Assembly (NCBI GenBank): GCA_026391675.1
Contig: JAPLDQ010000020.1
Coordinates: 86,208-150,207 of the forward strand
Length of the DNA: 64,000 bases
Direction: 5' to 3'
Origin: Bacteroidota bacterium
Lineage (GTDB): Bacteria > Bacteroidota > Bacteroidia > Bacteroidales > JACABE01
The translations under genes and the position numbers were made by a program. Numbering within the stretch: the first letter of the stretch is position 1; each line of letters begins with the position of its first letter. This document shows positions 8,179 to 16,165 of the stretch, in pieces. The notes under the pieces are model-generated. The model ran no database searches and was not told the DNA's origin. It saw nothing but the letters and a program-made list of their open reading frames with translations.

Positions 8179-9108
8179 ATGAACAAGATTAATTATCAGA
8201 TGATAGCAGAATATCTTGATAATCATGATATTATTGGCGATAAAAATGATGTATTATTTGATAATATTAAAAGTGTTTTAGAAGCAGATGAAATGTCTTT
8301 GGTTTTTATAGGAAATAATAAAAATAATGCAGAAATTTTAATTTCTAAGACAAAAGCAAAAATAATTATTATTGGAAATCAGAATAATATTGATTTCCCA
8401 AAAGATAAGGTATTTCTTATTGTTGAAAATCCAAAATTAGCTTTTTCTAAAATTGCAAACAGATATTTTATAAAATCCATAGACCATTCTATTCATCCTT
8501 CAGTTGTCATTCACCCGGAAGCAAAAATAGCAAAAAACGTTTATATTGGGCCAAATTGTGTAATCGGACGTGGTGAAATACAGGAAAATACAGTAATTTT
8601 TGGAAATGTATTTATTTACGATAATTTTATTATTGGTAAAAATGTTAAAATTAATGCCGGTACTGTGATTGGTGCTGAAGGTTATGGTTATAGCAGGGAA
8701 AAAGATGGCTCTCCAGTTCTTTTTCCACATATAGGAGGTGTTATTATTGAAGATAATGTTGATATCGGTTCTAATGTTTCTATTGATAGAGGTGCATTAT
8801 CAAATACTATCATTAAGAAAGGCGTTAAAATTGATAACTTAGTTCATATTGCTCATAATGTATGCATTGGAGAAAATACTTTCGTAATTGCTAATGCTAC
8901 AATTTGTGGTAGTGTTACTATCGGGAAAAATGTTTGGGTAGGCCCTAATGTTATAATTTCTAATGGTTTGCATATTTGTGATAATGCTCAACTTTTAATC
9001 GGTTCGGTTGTTTTAAATAGTATCGTTACAGAAGAAGAATGTATTGGATATCCTGCATATAAAAAGAATAAATTCTTTAAAAATCAATATAAAATAAATA
9101 ATCTATAA
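8179..9108 (+). CDS. LpxD-like left-handed beta-helix N-acyltransferase
   Basis: The protein has 309 residues. Residues about 1-100 are a divergent N-terminal domain with alternating short strands, as in the uridine-binding domain of LpxD. Residues about 105-290 are hexapeptide repeats ([IV]-x-x-N/G-x-x). The block GAEGYGYSREKDG, FPHIGGV, IDRGALSNTII and HIAHN (H223, H226) is the LpxD active-site region. The C-terminal tail is short. LpxD proper moves 3-hydroxyacyl from ACP to a UDP-glucosamine derivative. Here the gene is next to its own ACP and outside any lipid A operon, so I infer a paralogue acting on another amino sugar. A genuine lpxD duplicate cannot be excluded. Confidence 0.85.
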   Translation: MNKINYQMIAEYLDNHDIIGDKNDVLFDNIKSVLEADEMSLVFIGNNKNNAEILISKTKAKIIIIGNQNNIDFPKDKVFLIVENPKLAFSKIANRYFIKSIDHSIHPSVVIHPEAKIAKNVYIGPNCVIGRGEIQENTVIFGNVFIYDNFIIGKNVKINAGTVIGAEGYGYSREKDGSPVLFPHIGGVIIEDNVDIGSNVSIDRGALSNTIIKKGVKIDNLVHIAHNVCIGENTFVIANATICGSVTIGKNVWVGPNVIISNGLHICDNAQLLIGSVVLNSIVTEEECIGYPAYKKNKFFKNQYKINNL

Positions 9109-9129
9109 TTCTTTTAAGTATAATATTGC

Positions 9130-9137
9130 TAAATTTG
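9130..9137 (+). promoter_or_regulatory. Candidate internal -7 element (TAAATTTG) before the acp gene
   Basis: An exact TAnnTTTG match 24 bp upstream of the ACP start. It may allow the acp-reductase-KAS III part to be transcribed separately. No clear -33 box. Confidence 0.45.
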
Positions 9138-9160
9138 TAAAAACTTTAAATATAAATACA

Positions 9161-9388
9161 ATGGAAATAAAAGATTTTATCAATCACTTTGCCGATCAGT
9201 TTGATGAAACTGATAAAAGTGAATTTAATCCTGAAACAGAATTTAAAACATTAGATGAATGGAGTTCTTTAATTGCTTTATCAGTTATTGCTATGGTAGA
9301 TGAAGAATATAGTGTTAAATTAAAAGGAGAGGATATTCGTAACTCAAATACCATCAGTGATTTATATAACGTTATAGCATCAAAGTAA
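9161..9388 (+). CDS. Dedicated acyl carrier protein
   Basis: The 75-residue acidic helical protein has the size of an ACP. The 4'-phosphopantetheine attachment serine is S36 in DEWSSLIALSVI, where the usual D-S-L is S-S-L preceded by Trp, as in non-fatty-acid ACPs of polyketide-like and sugar-modifying loci. It lies between the LpxD-like acyltransferase (52 bp upstream) and the ketoreductase (7 bp downstream). This suggests it carries the acyl group made by the next two enzymes. Confidence 0.88.
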   Translation: MEIKDFINHFADQFDETDKSEFNPETEFKTLDEWSSLIALSVIAMVDEEYSVKLKGEDIRNSNTISDLYNVIASK

Positions 9389-9395
9389 TAATAAA

Positions 9396-10142
9396 ATGTA
9401 TAATCCATTTTCATTAAAGGACAAAACTATTTTTATTACCGGTGCATCTTCAGGAATTGGGCGTGCTGTTGCAATTGAATGTTCAAAATTAGGAGCAGAT
9501 GTAATTATAAGCGGCAGAAATCCTGAAAGGTTACAGGAAACATTTGATGCTCTGGAAGGTCATAATAATAAGCAATTCCTTGCTGAGCTTCAAAATCACG
9601 AAGATGTAAATAGTTTGATAGACCAAATTCCATTACTTGATGGAATAGTTTTTTGTGCAGGATATACAAAAACACTTCCTTTTCAATTTATAAATGAAGA
9701 TGAATTAAATGCAATCATGCGAATTAATTTTATTGCTCCAACCTTAATTGCTCAATCATTACTGAAAAAGAAAAAGATTAAGAATGGTGCTTCAATAGTA
9801 TTTATTTCTTCAATATCAGGTATGTATATTTCTTTTTATGGCAATTCCATGTATTCTGCATCTAAAGGTGCGATAAATGGTATGGTAAAAGGAATGGCGC
9901 TTGATTTAGCCAATAAAAATATTCGCGTAAATACAGTAACACCTGGAATGATTCAGAGCAATATTATTAATACTGGTATTATTACAGAAGAACAGATTAA
10001 TGCAGATATTAAGAAATACCCTTTAAAAAGATATGGTAATCCAAATGAAGTGGCTTATGCCGTAATTTATTTATTATCTGATGCAACTACATGGATAACG
10101 GGTTCTAATCTATTAATTGATGGTGGTTACACCTTAACATAA
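9396..10142 (+). CDS. SDR-family 3-oxoacyl-ACP reductase (FabG-like)
   Basis: The 248-residue Rossmann protein has TGASSGIG (residues 15-22, NAD(P) binding), ISGRN after strand 2 (Arg favours NADPH), FCAG in place of NNAG, SSISG with the catalytic Ser (about 140), and Y153-x3-K157 in YSASK. The C-terminus has the classical GSNLLIDGGY. It would reduce a 3-ketoacyl thioester on the adjacent ACP to 3-hydroxyacyl. There is no dehydratase or enoyl reductase in the cluster, so the hydroxyl is predicted to stay. Confidence 0.88.
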   Translation: MYNPFSLKDKTIFITGASSGIGRAVAIECSKLGADVIISGRNPERLQETFDALEGHNNKQFLAELQNHEDVNSLIDQIPLLDGIVFCAGYTKTLPFQFINEDELNAIMRINFIAPTLIAQSLLKKKKIKNGASIVFISSISGMYISFYGNSMYSASKGAINGMVKGMALDLANKNIRVNTVTPGMIQSNIINTGIITEEQINADIKKYPLKRYGNPNEVAYAVIYLLSDATTWITGSNLLIDGGYTLT

Positions 10143-10164
10143 AATTTATTTAATTTTTAATGTA

Positions 10165-11166
10165 ATGGATGCATATATTAAAGCAATATCATATTATTTG
10201 CCTGATAAGAAGTTAACAAATGAGGACTTAAACGTTGAATTTCCTGAGTGGTCGGTTGAAAAAGTAGCTTCAAAAATTGGTGTTTCTGAAAGAAGTATAA
10301 CTGGTGAAAATGAGTTCGCTTCTGATATGGCTATAAATGCCGCTAATAAGCTATTTTTAGAATACAAAATCAATCCGGAAGAAATCGATTTTATTATGCT
10401 TTGTACGCAAAGTCCTGATTATTTTTTGCCAACAACTGCATGTATTATACAGGATAAGCTTAACATTCCTACAAGTGCCGGTGCAATTGACTTTAATTTA
10501 GGCTGTTCAGGTTTTGTTTATGGTTTATCAATTGCTAAAGGATTGATTTTTGGTGGTATAGCAAAAAATATTCTATTGTTAACTTCAGAAACTTATTCAA
10601 AATTCATGCACCCTAAAGATAAAGGGAACAGAACAATATTTGGAGATGCTGCAGCTGCAACTTTGATTTCAACGAATGGTTTTGCTAAAATTGAAAATTT
10701 TTCATTGGGAACTGATGGAAAAGGGGCTGAGAATTTGATGGTAAAAACAGGTGGAATGAGATTTAGAAGTGCTGTGAATAAAACCTCTATTGATGAAAAT
10801 GAAAATATTATTTCACCAGATCATTTATTTATGAATGGATCTGAAATATTTAACTTTACCTTAGAATTCGTCCCTCTTTTAGTTGAAGATACATTGTTGA
10901 AAAATAACACCTTAAAGGATGATATAGATTTATTCGTATTTCATCAGGCAAATAAGTATATGCTTAATTTTTTACGAAAGAAAATTAAGATTGATGAGGA
11001 AAAGTTTTATATTTCTCTGGAAAAGACCGGAAATACTGTATCTTCTACTATCCCAATAGCTTTAAAAGATGCATTGGATAAAAAAATCATTAAAGAAAAT
11101 TACAAAGTATTATTAGCCGGTTTCGGTGTGGGCTATTCCTGGGGCGGTAATATCCTGGAATTTTAG
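10165..11166 (+). CDS. 3-oxoacyl-ACP synthase III (KAS III, FabH-like)
   Basis: The 333-residue thiolase-fold protein has the complete KAS III triad: C114 in LGCSGF, H260 in FHQAN and N290 in GNTVSS. The C-terminus ends in the usual GFGVGYSWGG. KAS III condenses an acyl-CoA starter with malonyl-ACP. It is last in the PIG-L/LpxD-like/ACP/SDR group, 22 bp after the reductase. Together one round gives a 3-ketoacyl-ACP, then a 3-hydroxyacyl-ACP. The window shows no fab operon, so this copy is more likely pathway-dedicated than the housekeeping FabH. Confidence 0.92.
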   Translation: MDAYIKAISYYLPDKKLTNEDLNVEFPEWSVEKVASKIGVSERSITGENEFASDMAINAANKLFLEYKINPEEIDFIMLCTQSPDYFLPTTACIIQDKLNIPTSAGAIDFNLGCSGFVYGLSIAKGLIFGGIAKNILLLTSETYSKFMHPKDKGNRTIFGDAAAATLISTNGFAKIENFSLGTDGKGAENLMVKTGGMRFRSAVNKTSIDENENIISPDHLFMNGSEIFNFTLEFVPLLVEDTLLKNNTLKDDIDLFVFHQANKYMLNFLRKKIKIDEEKFYISLEKTGNTVSSTIPIALKDALDKKIIKENYKVLLAGFGVGYSWGGNILEF

Positions 11167-11210
11167 CATTAATAGAATTGACTATTAAGTTGTATCTGAT
11201 TTTTAATCAA

Positions 11211-12518
11211 TCAATTATCCGTAATTAGATTAATTATTTTTGCAAACTTTTCAACTTGATTGTACCTTGAATATTTATTGTATTCTTCTCCGTATAAATC
11301 AAGATTGTAATTCAATTTCCATTTATCAATAAGCGATTGAAAATATTTGGTAATTCCATCTTCATCTTCATAATCTAATACTTCTCCTGCATTACATTCA
11401 TGTATTAATTTGGCAACATCACCTTTTGTTGGCCCAATACAAATTATCGGCTTTTTAACCGCCAGGTATTCAAATATTTTTGCACTGATCAAACCTTCTT
11501 TTCTTACTGCCGGATATATGGTGAAGAATACTGCAGTACTTGTTTTTAGTAATTTTATAACTTCATTATGTAATACAAAATTAATTACTTCCAGGTTATC
11601 TGAGATTTCTTCTTTATTAAAAATATCATTAATTTTTTTATCAATTTTCCCAATCATTACTATTTTTATTTTAACCACTGGATTTGCTTTTATAACATTG
11701 CTAAATGCCTTAATCATGCAATCCAGGTTATAATCAATTGAGAGTGAACCTATATACATTAAAATAAATGTATCCTTTGAGGGAGTAGAGGGAAGCAAAA
11801 AATCTTCATGGTTAAAGCCATTTGGTATGGTTGTAAATTTTTCAGGATTAATATTGCCTGATTTTTCTTTAAACATTTCAATTAAAGTATCGCTAACAGT
11901 AGTAATACTATCAGCATTTTCTATTACTTTTTTTTCTAATTTTTTATCAATAAATTCAGCTAATTTAGTGTGGTATAGTAAATCATAGAAAAAAATGTCT
12001 GTCCAGGGATCTCTGAAGTCTGCAATCCAAGGTAAATTATATTTTTTCTTTAATTTTAATCCGACAAGATGTGTAGAGTTTGGAGGCCCGGTTGTAATTA
12101 TCGTATCAATTTTTTCAGTATTAATAATATTGCTGCACTGCCTAAATGCATATTTATTCCACCCAATTCTCGCATCGGGAATAAAAAAATTCCCCCTTAT
12201 AAAACGCATTATTTTTTTATAAAAATTTGGATTGGTTTCATTTACAAAACCTGGTTGAGGTATTTCATTCTTTCTGTTAAGCTTTCTGTATATTTCCAAT
12301 GGTTCAAATGAATCTGTTCTGTAGACTCTTATGTCTTTTGGAATTTGATCAATTAATGAATTATCAATTATCGGATATGAAGCTCTTTTTTCATCAACAG
12401 TTATTACAATCAATTCAATATCAAAATCTTTGAAAAATTTTGACATTTTTAACCAGCGTTGTACTCCTGCACCACCACTTGGCGGCCAGTAATAGGTGAT
12501 AATAAGAACCTTTTTCAT
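11211..12518 (-). CDS. Glycosyltransferase family 4
   Basis: The 435-residue GT-B protein starts YYWPPSGGAGVQRW (residues 9-22), the GT4 N-terminal glycine loop. It has ADFRDPWTD (about 178-186) and the nucleotide-sugar binding part ending in AKIFEYLAVKKPII with the E-x7-E-like region. It runs opposite to both neighbours. Context (acyl-sugar cluster, two more glycosyltransferases) suggests assembly of a surface polysaccharide or glycolipid. The donor sugar cannot be told. Confidence 0.88.
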   Translation of the reverse strand: MKKVLIITYYWPPSGGAGVQRWLKMSKFFKDFDIELIVITVDEKRASYPIIDNSLIDQIPKDIRVYRTDSFEPLEIYRKLNRKNEIPQPGFVNETNPNFYKKIMRFIRGNFFIPDARIGWNKYAFRQCSNIINTEKIDTIITTGPPNSTHLVGLKLKKKYNLPWIADFRDPWTDIFFYDLLYHTKLAEFIDKKLEKKVIENADSITTVSDTLIEMFKEKSGNINPEKFTTIPNGFNHEDFLLPSTPSKDTFILMYIGSLSIDYNLDCMIKAFSNVIKANPVVKIKIVMIGKIDKKINDIFNKEEISDNLEVINFVLHNEVIKLLKTSTAVFFTIYPAVRKEGLISAKIFEYLAVKKPIICIGPTKGDVAKLIHECNAGEVLDYEDEDGITKYFQSLIDKWKLNYNLDLYGEEYNKYSRYNQVEKFAKIINLITDN

Positions 12519-12548
12519 TTAATTGGTTAAAATTGAAATATTAAAATG

Positions 12549-12556
12549 CAAATATA
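12549..12556 (-). promoter_or_regulatory. Candidate -7 element (TATATTTG) for the GT4 gene at 11211-12518
   Basis: CAAATATA on the plus strand, 31 bp upstream of the minus-strand ATG. Confidence 0.5.
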
Positions 12557-12608
12557 GAAAATATACTAAATCTGTCATAAAATACTTTTATGTATACGAT
12601 AAAAGCCC

Positions 12609-12616
12609 TACATTTG
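12609..12616 (+). promoter_or_regulatory. Candidate -7 element (TACATTTG) for the GT4 gene at 12637
   Basis: An exact TAnnTTTG match 20 bp before the TTG start, consistent with translation starting at 12637. Confidence 0.5.
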
Positions 12617-12636
12617 CTTTTTAAAATGAAGTTAAA

Positions 12637-13752
12637 TTGAAAAAAGCTGTTGTTTCTGTAACAAATGATTTAAGTACTGACCAAAGGGTGGATAAAGTAT
12701 GTAAAACCCTTATGAAATGCGGTTTTGAAGTGGAGTTGGTTGGCAGGCAGAGAATCGATAGTCAGGCATTATCAGACAGAAATTACAGTACAAAACGCTT
12801 TCGTTTACTCTTTGAGAAAAATGTTTTTTTTTATGCTGAATTCAACCTGCGATTGTTTTTCTATTTACTGGCAAATAAACAGGATTTACTGATTGCCAAT
12901 GATCTGGATACTCTGCTGCCCAATTATCTGATTAGTAAAATTAAAAGAATTCCCTTGGTTTATGATAGTCATGAATATTTTTGTGGTGTTCCTGAACTTG
13001 AAAGCAATGCCTTTGCACGTAATTTTTGGCTTAAAATTGAGAGATTTATCTTTCCGAAACTGAAACATATTTTTACTGTAAATGATTCTATTGCAGAGTT
13101 ATATCGTAATCAATATAATGTTGAACTTAAAGTTGTAAGAAATATTCCTTTACGACAGGAAAATATTAATATTAAAAGCAGAAAGGAATTAATGCTGCCT
13201 GTTGATAAAAAAATATTATTGCTTCAGGGTGCCGGTATTAATGTAGATAGGGGCGTTGAAGAGCTTATTGAAGCCATGCAATGGGTGGATAATGCTGTTT
13301 TATTGATAATAGGAGGGGGTGATGTTTTTGATTTACTTAAACAAAAAGCTGAAGCGTTAAGTTTAACTGATAAAATTCGATTTATTAAAAAGCTTCCTTA
13401 TGCCGATTTAATGCAATATACAGCAAATGCAGACCTTGGTTTAACCCTTGATAGGGACAGTAATCTGAATTACAGATTCAGCCTGCCCAATAAACTATTT
13501 GATTATATTCATGCAGGAATAGCAGTACTTTCATCCGATTTGATTGAGATCAGAAAAATAATTGAGCAATATGAGATAGGGGAAATTATTAAAGATCATC
13601 AGCCGGAAACTATTGCCAATCATATTAATAAATTGCTGACTGATGATGAAAAACGACTAAAATACGCAGCAAATACAAAAATTGCAGCTGCTGAACTTTG
13701 CTGGGAAAATGAAGAAAAAGAATTGATGAAAGTATATAAACTTTATTCGTAA
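12637..13752 (+). CDS. Glycosyltransferase family 4
   Basis: The 371-residue GT-B protein has SVTNDLSTDQRVDK at the start, DLLIANDLDTLLPNY (about 85-99), YDSHEYF (about 107-113), LLLQGAGINVDRGVEELIEAM at the second domain start, and a C-terminal LPNKLFDYIHAGIAV acceptor/donor loop. This is the group often found in capsule and exopolysaccharide loci. The start is TTG at 12637; the nearby ATG at 12626 leads to a stop after four codons. It is followed 43 bp later by a GT2 gene on the same strand. Confidence 0.87.
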   Translation: MKKAVVSVTNDLSTDQRVDKVCKTLMKCGFEVELVGRQRIDSQALSDRNYSTKRFRLLFEKNVFFYAEFNLRLFFYLLANKQDLLIANDLDTLLPNYLISKIKRIPLVYDSHEYFCGVPELESNAFARNFWLKIERFIFPKLKHIFTVNDSIAELYRNQYNVELKVVRNIPLRQENINIKSRKELMLPVDKKILLLQGAGINVDRGVEELIEAMQWVDNAVLLIIGGGDVFDLLKQKAEALSLTDKIRFIKKLPYADLMQYTANADLGLTLDRDSNLNYRFSLPNKLFDYIHAGIAVLSSDLIEIRKIIEQYEIGEIIKDHQPETIANHINKLLTDDEKRLKYAANTKIAAAELCWENEEKELMKVYKLYS

Positions 13753-13795
13753 TCCGTTGATTATAAAATTTATAGATTACAGAAAAATTTAAATT

Positions 13796-14713
13796 ATGTT
13801 ATCCATTTGCATACCTGTATATAATTTTGATGTGACTTCATTGGTCAACCGTTTGGCTGTGCAGATTAAAGATCTGGATGTAAAATGCAAAATTATTCTG
13901 ATAGATGATTGTTCTTCTGATGAATTCAATAAGATAAATGCTCCATTTTGTTCGCAACACACATATATTCAACTGGATAAAAATATTGGCCGTTCAAAAA
14001 TCAGAAATCTGTTTTTAACGTATTCAGAATCAAAATATTTGCTGTTTCTGGATTGTGATTCATTCATATTTGACGATGGTTTTTTATCAAAATATATTCA
14101 TTATCTGAAAACAAAAAACTGGGATGTAATCTGCGGAGGCAGGGTTTACGGAACGGATAAACCGGAACGAAGTAAAATATTAAGATGGAAATATGGCGTA
14201 AACAAGGAAAGTCAGCCATATGAAGTACGCAGGCAATCGCCCAATAAATCCTTTATGACAAATAATTTTTTAATTAAAAGGGAGATATTGCAGTCATTCA
14301 GGTTTGATGAAAATATTCATGATTATGGACATGAGGATACCTTGTTCGGTTATTTGCTGAAGAAAAATAAAATTCAAATCAAACATATTGATAATCCTAT
14401 CCTTAACGGAGATATCGAAGAAAATGCAATTTTCCTTTTAAAAACTGAAAAAGGTATTGCAAATCTTATTTATATACTTGATTATCTTGAGTATGATAAT
14501 GCTTTTATTCAGGATGTTGCCCTGCTTCGGTTTTATTATAGAATTAAAAGCTATCATCTGACAAATCTGTTGTATTACAAATTTGTTATTATAAAACCAT
14601 TATTAAAGAGTTTGTTTATAAAAGGCTATGTAAGTCTTTTATTATTCGACTTTTATAAATTAGGAATACTTATCAGTAATTTTAAATGTAAAACTAAAAA
14701 CAACAAAGTTTAA
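13796..14713 (+). CDS. Glycosyltransferase family 2
   Basis: The 305-residue GT-A protein has SICIPVYN at residues 3-10, LIDDCSSD (about 35-42), the metal-binding LDCDSF (D-x-D, about 83-88) and GHEDTLFG (the catalytic-base ED motif). The C-terminal 90 residues are hydrophobic and basic and may associate with the membrane. It shares an operon with the GT4 gene upstream. Its last 4 bp overlap the end of the convergent ftsE gene. Confidence 0.87.
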   Translation: MLSICIPVYNFDVTSLVNRLAVQIKDLDVKCKIILIDDCSSDEFNKINAPFCSQHTYIQLDKNIGRSKIRNLFLTYSESKYLLFLDCDSFIFDDGFLSKYIHYLKTKNWDVICGGRVYGTDKPERSKILRWKYGVNKESQPYEVRRQSPNKSFMTNNFLIKREILQSFRFDENIHDYGHEDTLFGYLLKKNKIQIKHIDNPILNGDIEENAIFLLKTEKGIANLIYILDYLEYDNAFIQDVALLRFYYRIKSYHLTNLLYYKFVIIKPLLKSLFIKGYVSLLLFDFYKLGILISNFKCKTKNNKV

Positions 14714-15384
14714 TTATGTGATAGAACCTTGCCGCCTTCACATCTTAAGGTTCTTGAAGGGAATTTTTCTATCATCATAAAATCATGTGAAGCCATTAAA
14801 ACAGCTCTTCCTGCTTTACTTATATCAATCAAAAGATTTATAATTTCTTCAGAAGTTTCAGGATCAAGATTTCCGGTTGGTTCATCTGCCAGTATGAGTT
14901 CAGGATGATTCAACAAAGCCCTTGCAATGGCAACTCTTTGTTGTTCTCCGCCTGACAACTGATGTGGCATTTTAAAGCCTTTGGTCCCAAGTCCTACTTT
15001 ATCCAGTACTTCCTGAATCCTTTCATCCATGGCTTTTTTATCTTTCCATCCTGTAGCTTTCAAAACAAAAACAAGATTTTCTTTAATACTTCTGTCAATC
15101 AGCAGCTGGAAGTCCTGAAATACGATACCTAATTTTCGTCTTAAAAAAGGGATGTCTTTCTTTTTCATCGTTTTTAAATCGTAATCGGCAACAATTGCAT
15201 TCCCCTCCAATACAGGTAAATCGGCATATAATGTTTTTAATAATGATGTTTTACCTGTGCCTGTTTTCCCGATCAGATAAACAAATTCCCCTTTATCAAT
15301 CGTAATATTAACATCGGAAAGTATTAAGTTTTCTTTCTGAAAAACTGCAAGATTCTCGAGTTGTATGATAGTATCTAATGCCAT
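14710..15384 (-). CDS. ftsE: Cell-division ABC ATPase FtsE
   Basis: The 224-residue ABC ATPase has Walker A GKTGTGKTS (39-47), Q-loop FQDFQLL, signature LSGGEQQR (143-150), Walker B LILADEPTGNLD and the H-loop ASHD. It is short with no extra domain, as expected for FtsE, which with FtsX regulates peptidoglycan hydrolases at the divisome. No ftsX is adjacent, which is common in Bacteroidetes. Other LolD/MacB-like ATPases have similar motifs, so the symbol is likely rather than certain. Confidence 0.82.
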   Translation of the reverse strand: MALDTIIQLENLAVFQKENLILSDVNITIDKGEFVYLIGKTGTGKTSLLKTLYADLPVLEGNAIVADYDLKTMKKKDIPFLRRKLGIVFQDFQLLIDRSIKENLVFVLKATGWKDKKAMDERIQEVLDKVGLGTKGFKMPHQLSGGEQQRVAIARALLNHPELILADEPTGNLDPETSEEIINLLIDISKAGRAVLMASHDFMMIEKFPSRTLRCEGGKVLSHN

Positions 15385-15454
15385 AAAATTATCTGATTTT
15401 TAGTTTGTAAAAGTATAAAAAAACAATAAACAATTACAAACTGATAATGTATAC

Positions 15455-15961
15455 TTATAATGAATTTTTTTTGTAATTTTCAATGATTTTATTCAGTTCT
15501 TCATGATTCAGTGTCCCCAACAATATTTTTTTCTTGTTCTTTAATTCTAGTTGCAGCCCGTTTTTCCCTGAAATTGAATAAGAAATATTATTTCTGTTCA
15601 GTGTTCTTATGCCCCAACCGCCATACTCAGCAATAGGGCGGTATTTTCTGACGTATATCTTATCTATTTCCTCCCATTTTATCAGTCTTTCTTTGCCATG
15701 CATAGGGTAAAACCTGTAATGCACGCCTTCAACATCAATTTTTACAAAGAGTTTGATTTTGTAGAATAAATAAAACAAAAGCACAGGAATCAGTCCAATG
15801 ATAATCATAACCCAGTCAGGGGCAGGATTGGTGCCAACAGCCTTTTTGAAAATCAATTGTTCCGTTAAACCATAGAAATATACAATACAGACCGTAGAAA
15901 TTAATATCCAAAGCCATTTGTTTGTAACTTTTTGTTCTTCTGAATAATAAATATTTGGCAT
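15455..15961 (-). CDS. Membrane-anchored PH-like domain protein of unknown function
   Basis: The 168-residue protein has two membrane helices (about residues 15-33 and 50-70) followed by a soluble beta-rich domain with GVHYRFYPMHGKERLIKWEE, KIYVRKYRPIAEYGGWGIR and GLQLELKNKKKILLGT. The order of strands resembles bacterial PH-like/YdbT-type domains and DUF6141-type proteins. No catalytic residues are apparent. It is 70 bp upstream of ftsE on the same strand and may be co-transcribed. Confidence 0.65.
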   Translation of the reverse strand: MPNIYYSEEQKVTNKWLWILISTVCIVYFYGLTEQLIFKKAVGTNPAPDWVMIIIGLIPVLLFYLFYKIKLFVKIDVEGVHYRFYPMHGKERLIKWEEIDKIYVRKYRPIAEYGGWGIRTLNRNNISYSISGKNGLQLELKNKKKILLGTLNHEELNKIIENYKKNSL

Positions 15962-15981
15962 ATAACATGAAATCTAATGCA

Positions 15982-15989
15982 CAAAGTTA
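15982..15989 (-). promoter_or_regulatory. Candidate -7 element (TAACTTTG) for the PH-like gene
   Basis: CAAAGTTA on the plus strand, 21 bp from the minus-strand ATG at 15961. Confidence 0.5.
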
Positions 15990-16015
15990 ATAAGTTTTGG
16001 ATTAATACCGAAAAG

Positions 16016-16063
16016 AAAAATGTAGTAGTCCAATTCACTTCGTTCCTGGACAACAACATTTTT
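16016..16063. repeat. 48-bp imperfect inverted repeat
   Basis: The left arm AAAAATGTAGTAGTCCA (16016-16032) pairs with the right arm TGGACAACAACATTTTT (16047-16063) at 15 of 17 positions around a 14-nt loop containing CACTTCGTTC. It sits between two divergent genes, so it is not an obvious terminator for either. Confidence 0.8.
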
Positions 16064-16129
16064 CAGGTCGGCATTATACCATTTTCAATTGACCTAATAT
16101 ATGCATCAGTTTGGTATAATATAAATATT

Positions 16130-16137
16130 TATCTTTG
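16130..16137 (+). promoter_or_regulatory. Candidate -7 element (TATCTTTG) for the thioredoxin-fold gene
   Basis: An exact TAnnTTTG match 28 bp before the ATG at 16166. A TTTG lies at 16110-16113 but with a short 16-bp spacer. Confidence 0.5.
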
Positions 16138-16165
16138 CTCTCTTTTTTACAAAACTTAAGAAGAT

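Noticed and set aside
15977..16159. 60-codon frame between the PH-like and thioredoxin-fold genes
   Set aside because: It consists mostly of the inverted repeat and the promoter region of the next gene.
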